A stretch of DNA of 64,000 nucleotides from Neurospora tetrasperma FGSC 2508. Taxonomy: Eukaryota; Ascomycota; Sordariomycetes; Sordariales; Sordariaceae. How positions within the stretch are numbered: position 1 is the stretch's first letter; every line of letters begins with the position of its first letter. Below the pieces are notes generated by a model, which saw only the letters and a program-made list of their open reading frames with translations, was not told where the DNA came from and ran no database searches. The stretch covers positions 7,425,981-7,489,980 of the forward strand of contig NW_009799179.1 in assembly GCF_000213175.1 (NCBI RefSeq), written 5' to 3'. A program made the translations under genes and the position numbers. Shown piece by piece: positions 11,560 through 22,564 of the stretch.

Positions 11560-12470
11560 TTAGAGAGGATCTTTCTTTCTTGCTGCTTAGGTCGGTAGGT
11601 AGGGGTGAGGAAGGAAATAGGTGATACAGGGATTTGGATCGCTCGCCTTGGGAACTCTGTTGCGCATGTCCATAATTGCTTGGACTGTCAACTCCAACTC
11701 CACCAGCTCTCTATCCCATCGACTAATATAACTAAAATTCCTTACGAGCAACGCTAAATCTGTGCTTGAAGGATTCAAAGCGTCGATAGGGGGCAATGTC
11801 CCAGTCCAATTTCAAATGGGGTATATACAAGGGAACCAATGTTGAAAGAGACATGAACTCGTCCTTGCGTATGATGGCGAGCTTCACACTGAGCATGGCG
11901 AGCTTTCGACTGATATGCTTCAGTATTGCGTACATCTCGGTGGTAAACAAAGGGGACGATTGTTGGCAATGCTTGGGATTTGTTGTTTCACTAGGGGTCG
12001 TTGAAATGTATTCTTGGTAAATGGTGACTCTGATAACTAGGCGTTGAGTAAAATGACAATCAAACGATTGTCGAACAAAATGACTTAGGAGTATGTTGAT
12101 GACGGCGAACAAGACCGAGTTTGATGTTATGGGAAATAATCCTAAGAGAACCCAAGGTCATCAAGAGAAATGTACCTGATTTCTCGGTTAATGACAGCTT
12201 TTTATCTACTCCAGCTGGCGCCTTCCTTCAGAGGACCTCAGCAGAGAGAAACGCTTGCTTTAAAGAATTATGACCGCAGAAGCTTGACTTCCCAAACAGG
12301 TACCCAGCCATGATACACGAAGGAATTGGCAGTGTCGTTCCAGCCGTAAGAAGCGAGGTCTTTTCTAGTCGGATTTGTGGTTTGGTTTGACGATATCAGG
12401 GGAAAAGACCGCCACGCATGGCACCCGGACGTGATTGCCCACGCGCAACTGCTCTGACCTCATTCACTGC
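11560..12470 (-). pseudogene. Decayed copy B of the duplicated unrecognised locus
   Basis: A same-strand relative of the locus at 9844-10760. The frame at 11732-12112 carries MYAILKHISRKLAMLSVKLAIIRKD... to FSVARKEF and then ends. The next homologous piece (YISRWDRELVELELTVQAIMDM) lies in another frame immediately downstream, so the copy is broken by at least one frameshift unless an unusual intron joins them. The upstream flank 12190-12440 still aligns by eye with 10515-10760: gacagct..., then ctggcgccttc, then gggaaaagacc. Another open stretch at 11292-11558 might be a former 3' exon. The function of either copy is unknown. Confidence 0.4.
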
Positions 12471-12725
12471 CAGTCATGTTGAGGCAAGTGCGCTCCGTGA
12501 ATTTTTGAGGTAAGCGGACACTCTCATATTCGAAGTTGTTCCCAGTGTACGATGACTTTGAAATCGAAGCCACTGTTGAGTCAGAGGAGAAAGACACAAA
12601 TACCGAAGCTTGGCGCTGCAGGATCTTTTGTCAATAGTGATATCTGGAAATTCAAAGAGATGATGCAGTGATCGAAATTTCTTATTTGGACAATTCAATA
12701 ATAACAAGGATAGAAAAAAAAAACT

Positions 12726-12749
12726 AAAAAAAAAAAAAAAAAAAAAAAA
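12726..12749. repeat. Poly(A) run
   Basis: A run of 24 consecutive A residues in intergenic DNA, just after a shorter A-rich stretch. No attached retroposed gene or target duplication was seen. Confidence 0.8.
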
Positions 12750-13305
12750 GGAAGAATTGGAAAAACGGTTGCGAGATGTCAACAGGGGTGGGATAGGAAG
12801 TCAAACTCAAGGTCATGGTAGGTCGCTGTGTTGAACCCTTACTCGATCGATAGTGGTAAACTGGTCGAGGTTCTGTGACAGCACCTAGACTAAGGACTGG
12901 CGCACCGTATGACTTGACAAAATTACTATGATATCGATGAAGGAGGAGAAGAAGAGGAGGAGGAAGCCAACCTATATTTGGATGGATGGCCACGGTTTAT
13001 AGCGTGGGGTGACAAGCCATGAAGGGATGAAAGCCCAGGAATACCAGATGGCAACACAAAGCTCTAACAGGTGTTGGCAAGTGATGTTATCACAGACTTG
13101 GTCTTATCCAGAAGCTCCGACAGTCAAACATCGATTACCGTGACAATTGAATAGATGGTATCAACTCCATTGCGAAATCCGCTCACTATGCAACTATTTT
13201 CATAAGGATCAATAAATCTTCCAAAACTCCGAGAGACCTGAGCGCGTAGAGCCGTAACAAGAATCCTCATCCTTCCTTCGGCAGTAACCACTCTATTCCA
13301 CATGC

Positions 13306-15967
13306 TTACTCACGCGTATCCGCCCCGAGCAACAGAGCGTTCGCCCCAGCCTTGGGCATCTTCCAATATTGCCTCAAAGAAGCCGTCTGCTCGACTTTGA
13401 CACGCGTCTCCCTGACACCCAGCCTCAAAGTCACAACGCCGGCCAAGAGACTGACAAACAGCCAGGGATACTGCAGAATCTCTGCCTCGAAGGCATTGAT
13501 GGTTTCAATAGCCTGACGAATGAAGGGTTTCTCATCGAGGATGGTACCGAGACGGAAAAGGTTCGAGGCGGACACGGCGTTGGTTGACGGCTGGGACTTA
13601 TCCATGCCGCTCTTAAGGCGAAGGATGGTGTGACTGAGAGTCGCTTCCTCGGTTGAGTAAAAGCCGCCTGTGTATGAATGGCGGAGGGAGGGAGTGCTGC
13701 CGACGGCCGGTGTGTCGTAGAAGAGTTCACTTTGCACGTCTAGGAAGATGTCAGTATCTCACCGTTGCGAAATGAAGAGGTTGAGGAACATTCGGTGCGT
13801 ACCTTGCAGCTCCTTCGCCCAAACAAGCCACTTAACCTCCAGAGTCGCCTCGTACAAGTCAAGCAAGCCCTCAATCAAGAATGCATAATCATCCGCAAAC
13901 GCCCTTGTGTCGCTCGGCTGGTTGAACCAGAACCTCTTCAGCACCTTTCTGCTCTGTGTACCATCCTGGACCCACAAGTTCTCCTTGATAAAGGTTGCGG
14001 CGCGCTGCGCCGCCTCCAAATATTTCTGGCTCTTTGTCTTATCTAGATCTCTCACCACCGCAGCTGTTCTCGCGAGCGCCGAAATCACCATTCCGTTAAC
14101 ACCAACCACCACCTTCTCATCTCTCGCAGGCCTGGGTCTCTCCTGTTCTCTGTGTGCCCTCAGCCGTTCCCGTGCCTTTGCAATCATTTTCTTTACATCA
14201 TTCACGGGGATGCCGAACTGCTTGGACAGCGCCTGGATATCTTTTCCCCAGACGGAACACAGTACGTTCTGATTAATGAACTCGTCATGAGGGTCCTGGT
14301 CGCGGGGGATGTTCCCATCCTCGAGGACGTTCCAGTACGCTGCTGCCACTTCGGCAGACCCAGCGGGTCCGACCACGTCATCAAACTCCCGGCGCGTCCA
14401 GAGATAGTAAGCGCCTTCACGCATGTGCCGGTCGCCCTTGCGATAGAAAGAGTCTGCTGCCTCACTTGTGATGAAGCCGCCCCCGGAGGACTGAATCAGC
14501 GGGCTTGTGAGGTAATCGGCGAGATCGATCACTACGTTGGCAAATTCGTCCTCCAAAGAAAGCCGGGTCTCGGCGGCAGATGATTGAACGCGACCGAGCC
14601 AGGCGTCAAGGTATACGCCCAGAAGAAGTGCGTTTTCTCCGACCATCTTCTCAAAATGCGGCATGCTCCAGTCGCTAGTTACGCTGAATCGCATGAAGCC
14701 CGCGCCGACATGGTCCCTCAATCCACCATCGCGAATACGACGCAAGGTGCTCCGTGCCATGGAAGCGGCATTCTCGACTTCCTTGTCGCCGACTACGTCT
14801 CTCACCTCTCTGGGAAACTGCGCCAGCCGAAGCAAGAACGAAAGCCGGGCCGGGTTGGGGAACTTTGGTGTTCCGAAGCCGCAGTCCACCGGGTCAAACA
14901 TCTTGAAGATCCTGTCCAAAGCTTCATCAAGCTGGTCCAAGTCCAGGTCAGCGCCCGCCTCTACGTCAGCTGCGGCCACGGGAGCTACCACGGGCACTGG
15001 TTCGGCGGGTGTGCCGCTAAATGTGCCCTCCTGCGCGAAGTCCTGCAGCTTATGAAGCATCTCAAACGCCTCGCGACGGCATCGCTCCTCCTGCTCCACC
15101 CAGAACTTGTGGACCTTCTTTGCTATGGCAAGGAAATCGTTGTAGGATTCTTCACCACCACCGTTGATACTGGAAGCCTCGGGGGTCGCTGCACCGCCGA
15201 CGACGCCGCTGGCACCCCCACGGGCAGCAGCAAGGCTGTGCTCGGTTCCGGGACCGGGCCAGTAGGTACCGCCAAAGATGGGATAGAGGTCGGGGGTGAG
15301 GAAAAGGTTGAGAGGCCAACCGCCGGTCGCGTTCACAGCTTCGCTATAGTTCTGGTAGATGGTGTCGAGGTCGGGACGCTCATCGCGGTCGATAATGACG
15401 GGGATGAAGGACGAGTTCAGGAAGGCGGCAACGGCATTGTTGGAGAAAGAATCTTGAGTTGTAAGGCGACAGTCTGGGTAGATGATATGGTGAGCAAAAA
15501 GCCGCAGTCAGAGCCGCCAGATGAGGTGGCAAAGGAAGGCCAGCGGGAACAAGAGACAAAAACATACGATGGTCGGCTAAGAAGCCAATATGCATAAAGA
15601 TGGGCTTGTTTTCAGCCTGGGCGCGCTTCAGGGTATCGGCATTAAGCAGCTGCCAGGCAACAGGTGTTTTGGCATGTACGCGCACATAGGGACTTTGACT
15701 CTCGGCAGCACGATTCCGAAGCTGTCCAAAAGAGGCCGGCTGCTGTGTGTTGGAGGTGGCAGGAGCCCCGGGAATTTGCGACCCTGCTGCGCCCGGTGCT
15801 ATCGAAGCATTGGCAGATACGGAACCACTACCGGTCCGAGACGGTAGGCTTTGATGAAGCTGTTGTTGGGAAAGTTGGTGTTGCGGTTGATTCTGTTGTT
15901 TCTGCTGTTTCTGCTGCTGATCTTGTTGTTGCTTTTGCTGCTGCTGTTGGAGCTGTGCGGACATCAT
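13306..15967 (-). CDS. SPATA20/YyaL-type DUF255 protein (thioredoxin-like plus alpha/alpha-barrel)
   Basis: Member of the widely conserved SPATA20/YyaL family: a thioredoxin-fold domain followed by a six-hairpin glycosidase-like barrel. Biochemical function is unsettled. Exons on the minus strand 15568-15967, 13803-15473 and 13306-13739 give 834 aa (human SPATA20 is about 790). Order: a poly-Gln/Lys/Ser N-terminus of about 90 residues, then the family start (YVRVHAKTPVAWQL), the thioredoxin-like region with DRDERPDLD and GGWPLNLFLTPD, and the barrel (KFPNPARLSFLL, HVGAGFMRFSVTSDWSMPHFEKM). The redox motif, usually CxxC (CHWC in relatives), reads DHHC across the first intron: the first Cys is missing. 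The start used is the ATG just before the poly-Q. The frame stays open upstream to 16447, but that part looks like 5'UTR. Confidence 0.88.
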
Positions 15968-17075
15968 CTTGGGCAATTGGCTGGCACCAGAGTCGCTTTC
16001 TGGAATTGCTTCGAAGGCGACACTGAAAATGGATAGCAGCTGGAGGGCAGGATGAGTCCGGAACGAACGTTTCCACTTGCTGGGGAAGAGGTGCGTCCGG
16101 AAAGTGAAACCGTAGATGCTAAGTAGTTGGGACAGAAGGTAGGAGTAGTAACAATGACGGTTGGGCTGATGTAGACCACGCTCGAATACTACCGTAACGT
16201 AACGGAATCGTGAAAAGAAGGACGGGAGAAGCGTCCAGAGAGCACAGTTGGAACTTGGGGCACAGGCAGCAAGCGAATCGAGTTGCGGGAAGCCGGAAAC
16301 TGACCCAAAGGCGGGACGGGGTAGGTGGGGGTTGCCATGGAGGCGGCGGAGGCTACTTCGCCGTGGGTGGATGGATGCCGCTAGCAACCGGAGTCTTTCA
16401 CCGAACAAACTGGTGCACGACACTCCTTCGGATGCTGTAACACTCACTGTGGCGGACGCCCGGTATGAGATTTACTCATTAGGAGCGGACCTTCTGCCCC
16501 GCCCTCCTTATCTCCCAACCTTATCTGGGGCTACTCTCGCTTGGGCCGTGCGCTTTTTGTTTACAATCATCGCAGCTGCCCCTTTTTGGAGCTGCATGGT
16601 TGACGCCAAAACCAACGACGAGGCAGGAGTACAATGAAGCAGCACCTACCAGTGGCTACTAATCGAACTACATTATCATTCCACATCAATTCTCCCGTAC
16701 TACCCGAGGACCTCCTCTTTGGATAAATCTAGGCCAATGAGTCACTTCGACTGCAGTTTGGCATGAACAGGCCCAAAAGACAACTCCAACAGTCCAGTAT
16801 CTCGTAGGCAGGCTAGGGAATATTTCAGTAGCGAGACTGGAACATCTCTGCTCCATAGCAAAGAGGGCATAAAAGTGGCTGGATAACATAGCCAGCTGGT
16901 TGTAGTGGGGTAACTAGCATGTAAAGGAAACAAGAACACTAACTTCAATCTATGCAGGGTCCAAGTCGATGTTGTTATGATTGATATGTGTGTGTTCTTG
17001 CTGCAGGTATATTTTGTAATCTAGATCTTTCGGTAATAACGGAACGTCGTGGGAGGCCGAGATTTGTCATTGGAA
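15968..17075. other. Promoter region and intergenic DNA
   Basis: Upstream of the DUF255 gene. A frame continuous with that gene stays open to 16447 but has ordinary, non-conserved composition. Nothing recognisable lies between 16450 and the solo LTR. Confidence 0.5.
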
Positions 17076-17080
17076 TACCC

Positions 17081-17419
17081 TGTTATGGGGCATTCTTGGT
17101 GGATACCTAGATGCTCTGTCTTGTCATGGCAGCCGCTCACTAGAGCGTATAGTCTATTATATAAGAGTGCTCGTCCTATCAACCTCTATGAAGGTTGACG
17201 GATCATTAATTAATATTATACCAACCTTACGTCTATCTTACTTACACTCAGTAAAGTCGTATGCGAGGTCCTAGGTTGAGGCTCGCGACAGCTCTTGTCT
17301 TCAACTTCCTTTGATAAGACTATTGTTAATCGTTACGCACTATTACTCTATCCAGCAACCAATTGCTCACTCTATTATTCTCTATTGTCATCACTTGTGA
17401 AGCACGTCTTCGCGTAACA
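17081..17419. mobile_element. Solo LTR of an LTR retrotransposon
   Basis: A 339-bp element that begins TGTTATGG and ends GCGTAACA, so its ends form the TGTTA/TAACA inverted repeat usual for fungal LTRs. It is flanked on both sides by the 5-bp direct repeat TACCC (17076-17080 and 17420-17424), as expected from integrase-made target duplication. A TATA-like stretch (tattatataagag) lies about 75 bp inside the left end. No internal domain remains, so it is a relic of recombination between two LTRs. The intact target duplication suggests it is not very old. It sits 140 bp from the 3' end of a tRNA-Pro gene. Family (Ty1/copia or Ty3/gypsy) cannot be told from the LTR alone. Confidence 0.8.
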
Positions 17420-17558
17420 TACCCGCAGCTTTTATATTACTAGGGATACTAACTAAATGTAAGATTTAGGGAGCAATAAAAAGAAAAGTAAGGAAGACGA
17501 TAAGAAGAGGAATTATGAGTGAAATATGCAAAGAAGACAAAAAAATTGCAAAAGAAAT

Positions 17559-17648
17559 GGGGTCACCCGGGGATTGAACCCGGGACCTCTCGCAAGAATG
17601 CTCAGGATTGAACCCTAAGCGAGAATCATACCACTAGACCAGCGGCCC
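17559..17648 (-). tRNA. tRNA-Pro (AGG) with intron
   Basis: Cloverleaf: acceptor GGGCCGC, D-arm with GTCTAGTGGTATGA, anticodon arm CTCGC/GCGAG whose loop reads TTAGGG before an intron of about 18 nt, and T-arm with GGTTCAATC. The anticodon is AGG. The acceptor stem is imperfect: the 3' strand GTGACCC gives a C-A mismatch at pair 4-69 and a G-U at 6-67, where usual Pro tRNAs have GCGGCCC. It might be a divergent or weakened copy. Confidence 0.85.
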
Positions 17649-18183
17649 ATTGTAAGTTGTTGAAACAATGCTTCAGTAGAACAAATTATGTATGGGAAAA
17701 ACACTGCAATCAATTCTCCTTTAAGAATAGTGGAATGTAATTTCGAACTCAGGGATCTATACATATACTGCATGCGGTCCTCATGTGCGACCGATCATGT
17801 CAAAAAGAACAATCATAGATTTACTAAAATGCTACGTAAGGTAAGCACAGCTACAAATTCCAGGACTGATCGAGTCGGATGTGGTTGGTTGCATACTGTA
17901 ACAAGCGCACAAAATTTTACCCCCCCTTTGACACACAGTAACCCGGCTCTGTCTATTTTTCTGACATCAAGCCGATGCCTCGGCTTCAATGTCCGTGTGG
18001 ACTTCTTATAGTACACGCTTGCCAGACTTTGTTTCAATCGGTTTGGGGAGTAATCATTCGCATAGTGTCGTCGGGCCATATAAATCACAATGGCCCCGCC
18101 GCCCCTCTTGCCTTAGTGTCAGAGGCTTAATGAGCGGCACACCTTGAACTCGACAAAGGTTTGACTATCTGACAAACATCACC

Positions 18184-18835
18184 ATGGCTCTCATTTTTTC
18201 AATTCCATTCTACTCTCCCTGGCTCTCATATTACCTATGTGCTTCTACGTTCTTGCCCACTGGAAAGTATGTCCCCAACCGCTCCCTGGCATCCCCTACA
18301 ACCAAACTGCTTCCCACCGTATCCTCGGAGACATCCCCGACCTCGTAACCTCGGCCCGGCTGACCAAAGAAGGGAAAGAAGAGGGGGCTAGAAGAGCAAT
18401 GCGGGAGTTGAACCGTTTCGAGCCGGAGCACTGGCTGGTGAGGAAGAAGGTGAAAAGAGGTGAGGGCCAAGTTACATATAGGGAATTGGAGGAAAAGAAG
18501 GAGAAAGAAGAAGAAGAAGAGGAAGAAGAAGAAGTCCTTGATTCAGTCGAACTGCCGGTTTTGGCTTTCTCGGCGGGGTCGAGAGGGTGTTTCGGTGAGT
18601 TATGTGGTTCCTGTCTTTCCTGTCCTCACTTGCGCATGTCCAGACTTTCTAACAGAAACATTTTACCACACTCACATGCCGTCGACTTGCGATGCAGGAA
18701 CTGAGAATGATGATCGTGCTTCTTACGCTCAGCTTTAAGTTCTTGTCGTTCCCAGAATCGTTGAGTGGGATGGAAGGTCGGCAAAGGGTGTTGCGCAGCC
18801 CGCAGCAGTGTTATGTCAAGGTGGAGGTTATTTGA
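18184..18835 (+). pseudogene. Internally deleted cytochrome P450
   Basis: Begins like a microsomal P450: a hydrophobic anchor (ILLSLALILPMCFYVLAHW) and the hinge with PLPGIPYNQTASHRILGDIPDL. It then jumps after about 25 residues straight to the PERW-like segment (FEPEHWLVRKK). An acidic Glu/Lys run and the haem-binding loop FSAGSRGCFG (consensus FxxGxRxCxG) follow. After a gt-ag intron-like stretch, the C-terminal piece ELRMMIVLLTLSFKF runs to a TGA at 18833. The I-helix (AGxDTT), the ExxR motif and most of the catalytic core, some 300 residues, are absent, so no functional enzyme can be made. The anchor frame lacks an obvious ATG at its start; the nearest (18184) is in another frame. It lies 3' to 3' with the MFS transporter gene. 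Confidence 0.72.
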
Positions 18836-19110
18836 AGCAAAGACTGCGGCTGCTGCTTGTCCCGATCTTGGATGCGGTTACAGAGATTTCCAAAGACGAC
18901 ATGAGGCTTGCCTGGATTTTGGATTGGTAAATAGAAGACAATTTGTGTAACATAACATAGCGTTTGGTTGTATTTGAGTATGCCCAATGTTCAGCAATAA
19001 GTTATGCTTGACACGCTGCACTTTACAACAACATCCTCGTCACCGTCACGAATCTGACTGTTGTTATCTCGCCGCCTCGCCGCCTTCATCGTCCATTCAA
19101 ACTTGGCTAA

Positions 19111-21345
19111 CTAGGACTTGGAAGCTACTTCCGCAGGTGTAGACGTTGGTCTTCTAGGAGGTCTCTCCCACAGCAACAAGCAAGAGATAAACGCAATGCC
19201 AGAGAAAGCAGTCAGCAATATGTTTTGCTTGTTATATCCTTCTGCATAGATTCTCCTGACAGCAATCTGCTCTTCTGATGGGAGGTTTTGGATCGCAGAA
19301 AGAGATTCGGATATCTCCGTGACACGTGAAGGATCCAGAAGGCTCGGGAGCCTGCTTTCGACGTGGTTGTTGAGTAGGGTTGAGCTGTGCAGTTAAAGAA
19401 TTGTGTTTCAGTTAGGACGCCTAGGTATACATGTCGTGGTGGAATGTAACGAAGTGTGAAGAATAGTATAAGTAGTGTGGAACTGGAATGGAAACGTACC
19501 AAACCGCGAGGGAAATTGTTCCTCCGAGGACACGGACTTGGGTGAGAGCACCCATCATTACGGCTGTGTGTGATTACACGTTTGAGGTCAGTTACCGCCA
19601 GGATTAATCAACGGGCAGAGAGCCACCCTGGTGTACGAATGCAAATGGGGGAGACAAGGGAGAGCTTACGAAGATCCGTAGAATCCACCACCAAAGGCGC
19701 CAATGTCAAGATCGTACTCAGAGTCGAGCCAAAGCCAATGCCCATGATCGCTTCAAAGCCGTACTGGCTCGCTGGAACATGAGCGTCGTCTGCGCCCTTA
19801 ATGGGCAGGATCGGAAGCAAGCAGGTCAGGCCTACGCCAATGAGCTGGAAAACCGACCCCACGAGAATGACATAGACCGGCGGAATGTTCCTGCTAGATG
19901 TCAGGTACCCAGACACGGCGGTCGCTACGGGCGACAAGAGAAGCAGTGGCAGAAGAGCAATTCCGGCTTTTTGGGGAGAATATCCGTAAACGGCTTGCAG
20001 ACTTTGGGGGATGTTGACGACGATAGCTGTGAAGGGGAAGCCGATGAAGAAAGAGGAACTGTTTCCCAAAAGGCAAGAGAGAGTAAGTGAGTGATCAGTC
20101 AGTCAGTATAGAGAAGGAGGTGCCAATGAGTAAAAGCAGAAAGTGGCACAACATACGCGAGCATGGCCGGCATCAACCGACCTTTGAGCAAACGGGGCGA
20201 GAAGACCGGCTCCTTGACCCATTTCGATCGTTCCCAGATAAAAAAGAGGGCGCCTGTTACGAAGGCAAGAACAAGTGTCGATATGACGGTTGGGCTGCTC
20301 CAGGGATACCTTGTTCCGCCACTCTCGAGCGAAAACACTATGAGCATAGACGACGCGAGAAGGAGGACTGCGCCGGCGAAGTCGACCCTGCTCAGGTTAG
20401 AGGAAGTAACCTTGCTGCGCAGCAAGGCAAGAAGAGGTTGCTGTGGGTTTTTGTTGTTTTTATTAGAACCTGGGAGGAGCCATGCCAGAAGAAAAAATGC
20501 TAGACCTCCGGCTGGGCCACTGAATACTCGTGAAATAATTTTCCGTTGGTTAGCGCCGGGCACACGCAAAGACACATTGTTGTCTCGAAAGCGAAGGAGA
20601 TGAGAAGCTCATACTTGAGAAAGAACACCCAGCGCCAGCTGCCGTTTGCGCTCACTACACCACCCAAGAGGGGTCCGAGGATGCTTGCAAGTGCAAAAAC
20701 GGTTGAGACGATGGCGATGTACCTGCCAAACTCGGCCTTGGGAACCAGAGTAGGCGCTATCACGATGGTCATGCAATAGATACCGGAAGCACCCATCCCT
20801 TGGAAGGCCCTGAAGATAATGCTATATTGTAGTGGTGGCGGCGGTCAGCAAGTAAGTCACCACCTCTAGCTTGGAAAGGGGGCCCGGACGGTGATAACTT
20901 GCAGTTCGACGATATTGGTGGAGGCACCACAAAGACATGAGAAAATGATAAAGATGCCGAGACCAAGGAGGTACATGGTCTTTCGCCCGAAGACATCGCC
21001 AAGTTTGGCATATATAATCAGAAAGCCCGTATACGTGATGAGGTAGGCGGTGACAACCCAATCGCGTAGGTTGAAGCCGTTGAGCGTGTTGGTGATGGAC
21101 ACGAGCGAGGTGCTCACGATGGTAGTCTCGAGTGTCGACAGGAAGAGAGCTATCCACATGCCAAGAGTCAAGATGTGTTTTCTCCACCCGGACATGAAGG
21201 GGCCCTCGCTCGGTTGCTCGCACTCAGGGCTGGCACCGTCGGGGTTGTGTTCATGTAAAGAAGGTGACGACGTTACTGTTGGTGCTGAGTTCTGCAGCGC
21301 TGCGTTCGAATCCAGCGGGGTTGACGGATCGCCTTTGGAGAGCAT
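19111..21345 (-). CDS. MFS multidrug transporter, DHA2 (14-TMS) family
   Basis: Proton-driven plasma-membrane efflux pump for drugs or toxins. Exons on the minus strand: 20903-21345, 20615-20821, 20157-20519, 19670-20058, 19500-19563, 19111-19384, giving 579 aa. The N-terminal ~50 residues are hydrophilic. The membrane part starts with ILTLGMWIALFLSTLETTIVSTSL. Motif A is AKLGDVFGRKTMYLLG, and the FRAFQGMGASGIY and ILGPLLGGV regions are present, as expected for DHA2 proteins. Reading through the first intron requires a GC-AG donor (ct|gcaagt at 20902), which restores VELIIFRAFQG; the GT just downstream gives a frameshift. The C-terminal tail (RRPTSTPAEVASKS) is soluble. Neighbours (P450 remnant, broken glycosyltransferase, ABC pump) suggest a former metabolite-related locus. 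Confidence 0.9.
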
Positions 21346-22560
21346 CGTGAGAAATTGTTAGTGAACGGGCCGAGTGAGTGCATGTATTGTGTATGAGCTG
21401 TGAGGTTGAACCGTTGAATGAAAACGCCGGCGTCTGATATCAAAACGACGGAAGGAACTCATTCCAGTCAGGAGCATCAGCAGGAAATACCTCTACCTCC
21501 CGTCTAGGCAAACAGCGCCCCAAGACCAGTAGTGCTTACTGTAAGTGGCTTGGGTCCAGACACACAACGAAACAACTAAGGAGAAGGTAGCGAATAAACA
21601 GCCTTCTTGCAACTAAGGGATGGACAGCCCGGTACGTACCTTTCCATGATACCCGTACATACCTAGGTACCGGAAGGGCGGCCACGACGTAGTACCTCTA
21701 GGGGGGTATAAATTCTTAAATTACGACTATTACATATGAGCTTAGCAATATGTGAGCGAGTGGAATATAAATACACATGTGAGCTACCTACTAAGTATAC
21801 TTACTTGATAAAGAGTGTAACTTACCTAGGTAGGTAGTGTGGGTACTTGAACGTGTACGTGCCTACGAGTAGGTAGGTAGAGCTTTGAGGTAGGTTACTG
21901 GACCCTGGGTGAAGTCAATGGCTATAATAAACCCAGATGGTGACCATATGGTCAGGCACCTCTTTTCCCTTCCTGTTCTCCAGTTTCTATTCGACTATGG
22001 AAGAATAGCCCTGGATCATCACTTCTCGCCCAAACACCTCATCATTGACCGGCACAGCATCCATGGCTCCGTCGCACTTTGATCCGCACCCCCCCTCGCA
22101 GGATTCTGGTGGTGGTCACGATTGGCGGATCCACTAATTCGGGTAGGTTTAGCGCGTGGCCCTGGAACCTCCACTGACCGGCCCGATCCTAGCTCAGCCC
22201 TTCAGTGCTCCAGGGCCCGTGGTGCATGGTTTCCTAGGTGTGGGGTGTCTACATGCTTCCATGTTTCCGACGTTGCTTCTTCCACCTATTCCCGTCATTC
22301 TTCTCCTGTTCTTCCACTGCTCCTGCCCTGGGGAAGTTGGGTCACAAAAAAAGAAAAGATGGCACCTATTCGGTGCTACGGCATGGTCGATCAGCGCCAC
22401 TAAAGATGCCCCTGTCAGCCTTTTGTTTCTTTGTTATCGGCGAGTCGGCTTCGTCGCCCAGTCCTTAGCTTGCATCTCGGCCCAAACATCCAAACAACTT
22501 CCAGCCGTGGAAACCTCTTCCCTCCATTCATTCCATGCTGCCTGCTCAATATGATAGCTA
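21346..22560. other. Promoter and repeat-rich intergenic DNA
   Basis: Upstream of the MFS gene. Contains several CCTA/GGTA-type short runs (around 21835 and 21870-21885) and AT-rich stretches at 21700-21830. No gene is recognised; the open frames at 22120-22550 show no family features. Confidence 0.5.
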
Positions 22561-22564
22561 ACCA

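Noticed and set aside
12726-12749. Poly(A) run as the tail of a retroposed copy
   Set aside because: No gene copy precedes it on either strand and no target-site repeats were found.
14584-15597. 337-codon plus-strand frame
   Set aside because: Shadow of the DUF255 gene on the opposite strand, whose frame shows clear family motifs.
18237-18704. Glu-rich 155-codon frame as a stand-alone gene
   Set aside because: Its ends match the P450 anchor and haem loop, so it is better explained as the P450 remnant.
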